37,451 nt of DNA, from NCBI GenBank assembly GCA_003134035.1, contig PLAE01000150.1, positions 21,901 to 59,351 on the forward strand. The letters run 5' to 3'. The notes beneath the pieces were generated by a model. That model saw nothing but the letters and a program-made list of their open reading frames with translations. It was not told the DNA's origin and ran no database searches. Of this stretch, positions 33,718 to 37,451 are shown one piece after another (positions within the stretch are counted from its first letter, which is position 1; each line of letters opens with the position of its first letter). Made by a program: the position numbers and the translations under genes. Source of the stretch: Candidatus Velthaea versatilis (lineage in GTDB: Bacteria > Vulcanimicrobiota > Vulcanimicrobiia > Vulcanimicrobiales > Vulcanimicrobiaceae).

Positions 33718-34912
33718 GGTCGGCGGATGGACGGGATTACTCGTAGCACGCGGACGGTTTTGGGATCCGCCCGCCGACCGCCTTCGCGCGACGGGCGACG
33801 GCGCGGACGCACCCGAGGTTCACGTGATTGTGCCGGCGCGCAACGAGGCCGCCGTGCTGCCCGCAACCTTGCCCGCGCTGCTCGCACAACGCTATGCCGG
33901 CGCGCTGCGCGTCACGCTGGTCGACGACGATAGCGACGACGGAACGGCGGCCCGCGCACATTGGCTGGCAACGGAGTGCGGCGCTGCGAACATGTTCTGC
34001 GTGACGGCGGTGCCGCCGCGGCCGCCGGGTTGGGCCGGGAAGGTCTGGGCGATGGCCGCCGGCGTTGCCGCGGCCCGACGCTCCGGCGCGCGACCGGCCT
34101 ACTGGCTGTTCACCGACGCCGATATCGCCCACGATCCCGATGTCGTTGCGGCTCTCGTCGCAACCGCGCGCGCCGACCAGCGCGACGTCGTGTCGCTCAT
34201 GGTGCAGTTGCGCTGCGTCTCGGGCTGGGAACGGCTGCTGATCCCGGCCTTCGTCTTTTTCTTCGCCAAGCTCTATCCGTTCGGCTGGGTCGCCGACGAC
34301 CGCCGGGCGACGGCGGCCGCGGCCGGCGGATGCGTCCTGATCTCCGATCGCATGCTGCGCGCAATCGGCGGCTTCGAGCGCATCGCCGGCGCGCTCATCG
34401 ACGATTGCTCGCTCGCGGCCGCCGTCAAAGCCGACGGCGGCCGCTTGCGGCTCGAACTCACCAGCCGCGCGCGCAGCGTGCGGGCTTACGATTCGCTCGA
34501 CGCGATCTGGCAGATGGTCGCGCGCAGCGCCTACACCCAACTGCGCGAGTCGCCGCTGCTCCTGACGGGGACGGTTGCCGCCATGGTGCTGCTCTACATG
34601 CTGCCGCCGCTGGCCGCGGTCGCCGGGCTGCTGCGGCGCGACCGCTCGCTTACCGCCGGCGGGGCGGCGGCCTGGTCCGTGATGTCCGCCATGTACGTTC
34701 CGATGCTGCGCCGCTACGATCAGCCGATCGCGGCGGCACCGCTGCTGCCGCTTGCCGCGGCACTGTACACCGCGATGACGCTCGACTCCGCACGCCGGCA
34801 CTGGGCGGGTCGCGGCGGCGCTTGGAAAGGCCGCGTGCGGGATCGGCCGCCCGCAGTGTCGCAGCCGCACGGCGCGCTCAACGGACAGCCGCCCGTCAGT
34901 CACCCCCGCTGA
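33680..34912 (+). CDS. hpnB: Hopanoid-associated glycosyltransferase HpnB
   Basis: A membrane-bound family 2 glycosyltransferase of about 410 residues. A short hydrophobic N-terminus (VRIVSLLMVGGWTGLLVARG) is followed by VHVIVPARNEAAVLP, the metal and nucleotide motif VDDDSDDGT and the donor-binding LFTDADIAHDPD. A C-terminal membrane part has LLLTGTVAAMVLLYMLPPL. ATG 33680 or GTG 33695 gives a full membrane helix; ATG 33716 would cut it. The first overlaps the cyclase start on the other strand by 38 bases. It overlaps hpnG at its 3' end by 17 bases, convergent. The sugar and acceptor are not known from sequence. Confidence 0.9.
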   Translation: MSSKLVRIVSLLMVGGWTGLLVARGRFWDPPADRLRATGDGADAPEVHVIVPARNEAAVLPATLPALLAQRYAGALRVTLVDDDSDDGTAARAHWLATECGAANMFCVTAVPPRPPGWAGKVWAMAAGVAAARRSGARPAYWLFTDADIAHDPDVVAALVATARADQRDVVSLMVQLRCVSGWERLLIPAFVFFFAKLYPFGWVADDRRATAAAAGGCVLISDRMLRAIGGFERIAGALIDDCSLAAAVKADGGRLRLELTSRARSVRAYDSLDAIWQMVARSAYTQLRESPLLLTGTVAAMVLLYMLPPLAAVAGLLRRDRSLTAGGAAAWSVMSAMYVPMLRRYDQPIAAAPLLPLAAALYTAMTLDSARRHWAGRGGAWKGRVRDRPPAVSQPHGALNGQPPVSHPR

Positions 34913-35543
34913 GTGCGAGCCGCGCGGCCGTAACGCGCAACGCGCGCAGTGCTTGCAGTGCATGCGCGACGAAGCGCGCGCTGCGCCGGGGCGCACGCGC
35001 GAAAGCAAAGGCCAGGACCGCCGGCCGCAGCGCGCCGCGGGCGTCGTAGACATGGTTCAGATTGGGCAACTCGGTAGCGGCGTCGTCGCTCACGACGCGC
35101 ACCATCGCGACGCGCACGCCGCGCCGGGCCAGAGTGCCGGCGATCGCGGCACCCTCCATGTCGACGACCGCCGCGCCGGTCGCGGCCCGCAACGCGGCTT
35201 TGCCGGCGACCGCGCCGATGAAGCGCGCGACGTTCGCCGCGTTGCACGGCGCGCGATCGCACGCGACGGCACATGCCCCGGTCATTTCCGCATCGAGCTC
35301 GAAGCGATCGTCCCCGTCGATGACGCGGTCGTAGACGACCGTGTCACCCACCCGCAGCAGCGGATCGAGCGCTCCGCACAAACCCAGGACGAGCGCCGTC
35401 GGCGCGACCGGTCCGCGCTCGAGCACGTCGCCGGCGGCGCTGCCCGCCGGAACGCTCAGCACGAGCGGCCGGGGCGCAGGCCAACCAGCCTCGACCGCGC
35501 GCGTCTCCGCCCCGCGCGGCACGACGATTGCATCGAAGCGCAC
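34896..35543 (-). CDS. hpnG: Hopanoid-associated nucleoside phosphorylase HpnG
   Basis: A 215-residue protein of the MTA/SAH nucleosidase and purine phosphorylase fold. The glycine motif is VLGLCGALDPLLRVGDTV. The catalytic/base-binding part is GAAVVDMEGAAIAG (residues about 119-132) with VVSDDA after it. HpnG removes adenine from adenosylhopane to give ribosylhopane, following HpnH. The start is GTG 35543 with modest upstream purines. Tail-to-tail overlap with hpnB is 17 bases. It completes the core C35 side-chain steps seen here (HpnH, HpnG). Confidence 0.9.
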   Translation of the reverse strand: MRFDAIVVPRGAETRAVEAGWPAPRPLVLSVPAGSAAGDVLERGPVAPTALVLGLCGALDPLLRVGDTVVYDRVIDGDDRFELDAEMTGACAVACDRAPCNAANVARFIGAVAGKAALRAATGAAVVDMEGAAIAGTLARRGVRVAMVRVVSDDAATELPNLNHVYDARGALRPAVLAFAFARAPRRSARFVAHALQALRALRVTAARLALSGGD

Positions 35544-35564
35544 GGGCCGCCGTTCGCGGAGCGG

Positions 35565-35819
35565 TTAGGACATTCCGCGTTCGGGCGTGCCGGCTAAAAC
35601 CGCGCCGCGATTTTGAATGCAGGTCTGGTGGTGGCAGCCGCACTTCCCAACCTGGTCTTTGCCGCGCTCCAGATCCGCAAGTTCGGTCGTGTGTCCCGTA
35701 CACCACTCGCTGCACCCGCCCGCCGACACAAGGTCGTTGCAGCCGCAACTCGCGTTGATGCACTGGTGATCGGGCGCCGCCGGCGGCGTAACGTCGTTGT
35801 GGGTGATCTCCGTACTCAT
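35565..35819 (-). CDS. Small metallothionein-like protein (SmtA/BmtA type)
   Basis: An 84-residue cysteine-rich protein. Cysteines at 20, 25, 27, 36, 40, 60, 62 and 67, with histidines 43, 63 and 64, follow the bacterial metallothionein order: C-x4-C-x-C, then CSEWCTGH, then C-x-C-H-H-x2-C. The CS-x2-C-x2-H centre is like the zinc finger of SmtA. It should bind zinc, cadmium or copper in the cytoplasm. The N-terminal 18 residues and the tail after 70 add length over the usual 55-60. It lies between hpnG and a GNAT gene on the same strand. Confidence 0.8.
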   Translation of the reverse strand: MSTEITHNDVTPPAAPDHQCINASCGCNDLVSAGGCSEWCTGHTTELADLERGKDQVGKCGCHHQTCIQNRGAVLAGTPERGMS

Positions 35820-35837
35820 GCCCGCAAGCTTACCCGC

Positions 35838-36341
35838 TTAACGGCGCGCCAACGCAGCAAGGATGGGTCCGCTCTCTTGGGGCCGTTCACGTGCGCCGAC
35901 AAACGTCATCAAATCGGTGTCGCGGAATCCCAACCGCGAATATAACGCTTTGGCGCCCTGCGCGGGCCGCAGGAAGATCTTACGCGCGCCGGCTGCTTGC
36001 GCCGAGCCGACGACCTCGCCAACGAGCTCGCTCGCGTAGCCGCGGCGCCGGTACGCCGGGCGGACGTAGACACCGCACACTTCCGCGTGCCGCGAACCAT
36101 CCGGATACGGCAGCCGATCGTAGAACACCGCGCACGCCGAGGCGACGGCGCGTTCGTCGTCGCACGCGATCCACGCCGCGATCCGATCGCTGCGAAAGAG
36201 CCGGCCGAACGCGCGCGCCGCGCTGCCGACGAACGCATCGACGTCGCCCGCGGGCAGCAGCGCCAATTCGACGAGGCTGGCAGCACGTAGTTCAGCCACC
36301 GACAACGCATCGAATTCATCGCAAGCACGTAAAGAGATCAC
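35838..36341 (-). CDS. GNAT-family N-acetyltransferase
   Basis: A 167-residue GNAT protein. The acetyl-CoA pyrophosphate-binding motif A is seen in VCGVYVRPAYRRRGYASELVGEVV (about residues 95-118), with KALYSRLGFRDTD motif B after it. The substrate is unknown. GTG 36341 is preferred because GGAAAG lies six bases before it; the frame continues to TTG 36368 with no similarity. A strong terminator lies just upstream on the same strand, so this gene likely has its own promoter in 36342-36370 or receives readthrough. Confidence 0.87.
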   Translation of the reverse strand: MISLRACDEFDALSVAELRAASLVELALLPAGDVDAFVGSAARAFGRLFRSDRIAAWIACDDERAVASACAVFYDRLPYPDGSRHAEVCGVYVRPAYRRRGYASELVGEVVGSAQAAGARKIFLRPAQGAKALYSRLGFRDTDLMTFVGARERPQESGPILAALARR

Positions 36342-36370
36342 GGTGTTCTTTCCAAGCAAAATGAGCAAGC

Positions 36371-36401
36371 AAAATAAAAAAGCACGCCGTTTCCGGCGCG
36401 C
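36371..36401 (-). terminator. Rho-independent terminator of the MaoC-like gene
   Basis: Read on the minus strand: stem GCGCGCCG/CGGCGTGC (36401-36394 with 36389-36382, one mismatch) with a GAAA loop, followed at once by TTTTTTATTTT. This is a strong intrinsic terminator, placed about 200 bases after the MaoC-like stop and just before the GNAT gene. Confidence 0.85.
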
Positions 36402-36549
36402 CTATACGAGTCTTTTGTTCCGACCCTTACCGCATGACGGCATGGCCCGAAACGACTCGCGTAGGCGGCGTTTCAGGTCGACGGCTCGGTGCGCAAGCGG
36501 TAAACATTACCGCGTTTTTTATCACAGCGAGTGCATTCCGTCAAGCCCG

Positions 36550-36585
36550 CCGCCGTTGCCCCGAACGCCACCGCCGTTGCCCCGA
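36550..36585. repeat. Two-copy 21-base direct repeat
   Basis: A 15-base core CCGCCGTTGCCCCGA occurs at 36550-36564 and 36571-36585, period 21, in the 3' UTR of the MaoC-like gene. On the minus strand it would encode a GNGGG-type repeat if read through. Function unknown. Confidence 0.6.
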
Positions 36586-36600
36586 GCTACGCCGCCGGAA

Positions 36601-37062
36601 TTATGTCGCGTTCGCCGCGGCTCGACGCGGAATGAGGCTGACCAGACGCTGCGTTTGCACGACCTCGCCGGCCGCGTCGCGCGTCTCGATGGCGAGCGTA
36701 ACGAGACCGCGGTCGGGTTTGCTGCGTGACGGCCGCAATTCGGCGACTTCGATGACCAGGTGCAGCACGTCACCCGGAACGACCGGCCGAACCCAGCGCA
36801 GCGCATCGACGCCCGCGCCCATCGAACCGCGTTGCGGGAAGAACGCGCTGTCGACCAGCAGCCGCATCGTTATGGCCGCGGTGTGCCAACCACTCGCGAC
36901 GAGCCGGCCGAACGCGCTCGCGCGGGCCGACGCTTCGTCCGTGTGCGCCGGCTGCGGATCGTACTGACGCCCGAAGGCGACGATTTCCTCAGCCGTCACC
37001 GCGTAGGAGCCCGATCGGAAAACGTCGCCGACGGCGAGATCGTCGAAAAACTTCTGCGCCAT
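36601..37062 (-). CDS. MaoC-like hotdog dehydratase
   Basis: A 153-residue hotdog-fold protein of the MaoC/R-specific enoyl-CoA hydratase family. The active-site D and H lie in YDPQPAHTDEASARASAFGRLVASGWHT (about residues 34-61), and the RWVRPVVPGDVLHLVIEV strand follows. It probably hydrates or dehydrates a 3-hydroxyacyl-CoA or related thioester; the substrate is unknown. ATG 37062 fits family starts (AQKFFDDLAVGDVF). It is separated from the PPDK stop by 116 bases and ended by the terminator at 36371-36401. Confidence 0.93.
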   Translation of the reverse strand: MAQKFFDDLAVGDVFRSGSYAVTAEEIVAFGRQYDPQPAHTDEASARASAFGRLVASGWHTAAITMRLLVDSAFFPQRGSMGAGVDALRWVRPVVPGDVLHLVIEVAELRPSRSKPDRGLVTLAIETRDAAGEVVQTQRLVSLIPRRAAANAT

Positions 37063-37178
37063 GCAGCCGCATTTCGGCAGCCGCCGAATGCGTCATGCGG
37101 CGGCGGCCGCCGGGATTGCGGCACACGTGCCAAAAGCGCCGAGGGGCCGGCCCGCGGACGCCTCGGCGAAACGGACGT

Positions 37179-37451
37179 TTAGAGCTGCGCCTGGGCCGCC
37201 GCGAGCCGCGCGATGGGTACGCGGAACGGGGAGCACGACACGTAATCGAGTCCGAGTTCGTCGCAGAATTCGACCGACGACGGTTCGCCGCCATGCTCGC
37301 CGCAAATCCCGATCTTGAGCGCGGGCCGCGTCGTGCGGCCGCGCGCGACAGCCATCTTCATGAACTCGCCGACGCCGGCCCGGTCGAGGACTTGGAACGG
37401 ATCGTCCTTGAGGATCTTAAGCGTGAGGTAGCGCGGAATGAACGAGTTCTC
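37179..37451 (-). CDS. ppdK: Pyruvate, phosphate dikinase, C-terminal end (5' part outside window)
   Basis: The last 90 residues of PPDK, which interconverts pyruvate, ATP and phosphate with PEP, AMP and pyrophosphate. The PEP/pyruvate-domain catalytic motif [10 protein letters not shown] contains the conserved cysteine that acts as proton donor. [30 protein letters not shown] follows to the normal C-terminus. The gene continues beyond 37451. Confidence 0.96.
   Translation of the reverse strand, partial: ENSFIPRYLTLKILKDDPFQVLDRAGVGEFMKMAVARGRTTRPALKIGICGEHGGEPSSVEFCDELGLDYVSCSPFRVPIARLAAAQAQL

Noticed and set aside
36550-36585. CRISPR-like repeats
   Set aside because: Only two 15-base copies at a 21-base period with no spacer pattern and no cas genes.

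Overview
The window is high-GC, densely packed bacterial chromosome. Genes often overlap by a few bases, and GTG/TTG starts are frequent. Nothing in the DNA names the species. The best guess is an uncultured soil-type diderm lineage that makes hopanoids, such as Candidatus Eremiobacterota/WPS-2 or a relative. This rests on the gene mix: a hopanoid cluster with one-enzyme squalene synthesis, fused nitrate/taurine-type ABC genes next to dnaG-rpoD, and lysine-aminomutase reactivase genes. It is inference and moderate at best.

Layout. 1-400: the end of a receiver-domain protein, a terminator and tRNA-Leu(GAG). 495-2040: an oxidative-stress module with a redoxin coupled to a 2-Cys peroxiredoxin, divergent from a Fur/PerR-type regulator, with a dyad operator candidate between them. 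2081-3223: a truncated ECF sigma factor and a secreted DUF4232 protein. 3245-9184 (minus strand): dipeptide/oligopeptide permeases, the second apparently starting at CTG, downstream of kce, kamC, kamB and mntP. The kam/kce genes point to beta-lysine catabolism, but the aminomutase itself is not in the window. A proline dehydrogenase is divergent from mntP, so amino-acid and peptide use is a theme here. 10204-14366: a KGG-repeat stress protein, two secreted proteins of unknown role, an SDR oxidoreductase and a secreted MetX-like hydrolase. 14474-14581: a striking nested inverted repeat against the 3' end of rpoD. 14581-20801: fused ABC permease, ABC ATPase with a regulatory C-terminus, dnaG and rpoD, all on the minus strand. 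20883-22416: a probably frameshifted small gene and an HD-domain phosphohydrolase.

22456-35543 is the hopanoid region. On the minus strand it has squalene synthase, an unusually short RND transporter, hpnA, hpnH and an isoprenyl diphosphate synthase. On the plus strand it has a di-iron ferritin-like protein, an HpnP-like C-2 methylase and hpnB. Squalene-hopene cyclase and hpnG are on the minus strand. Together these predict farnesyl diphosphate to squalene to hopene, then adenosylhopane (HpnH) and ribosylhopane (HpnG), with possible 2-methylation. The di-iron protein and the docking-domain-less RND pump are not standard members of this pathway and are the most interesting candidates for new hopanoid modification or transport functions.

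35565-37451: an SmtA-like metallothionein, a GNAT acetyltransferase, a clear terminator, a MaoC-like hotdog protein and the C-terminal end of pyruvate phosphate dikinase, cut by the window edge. No CRISPR array, integrase, transposase gene or rRNA is visible.
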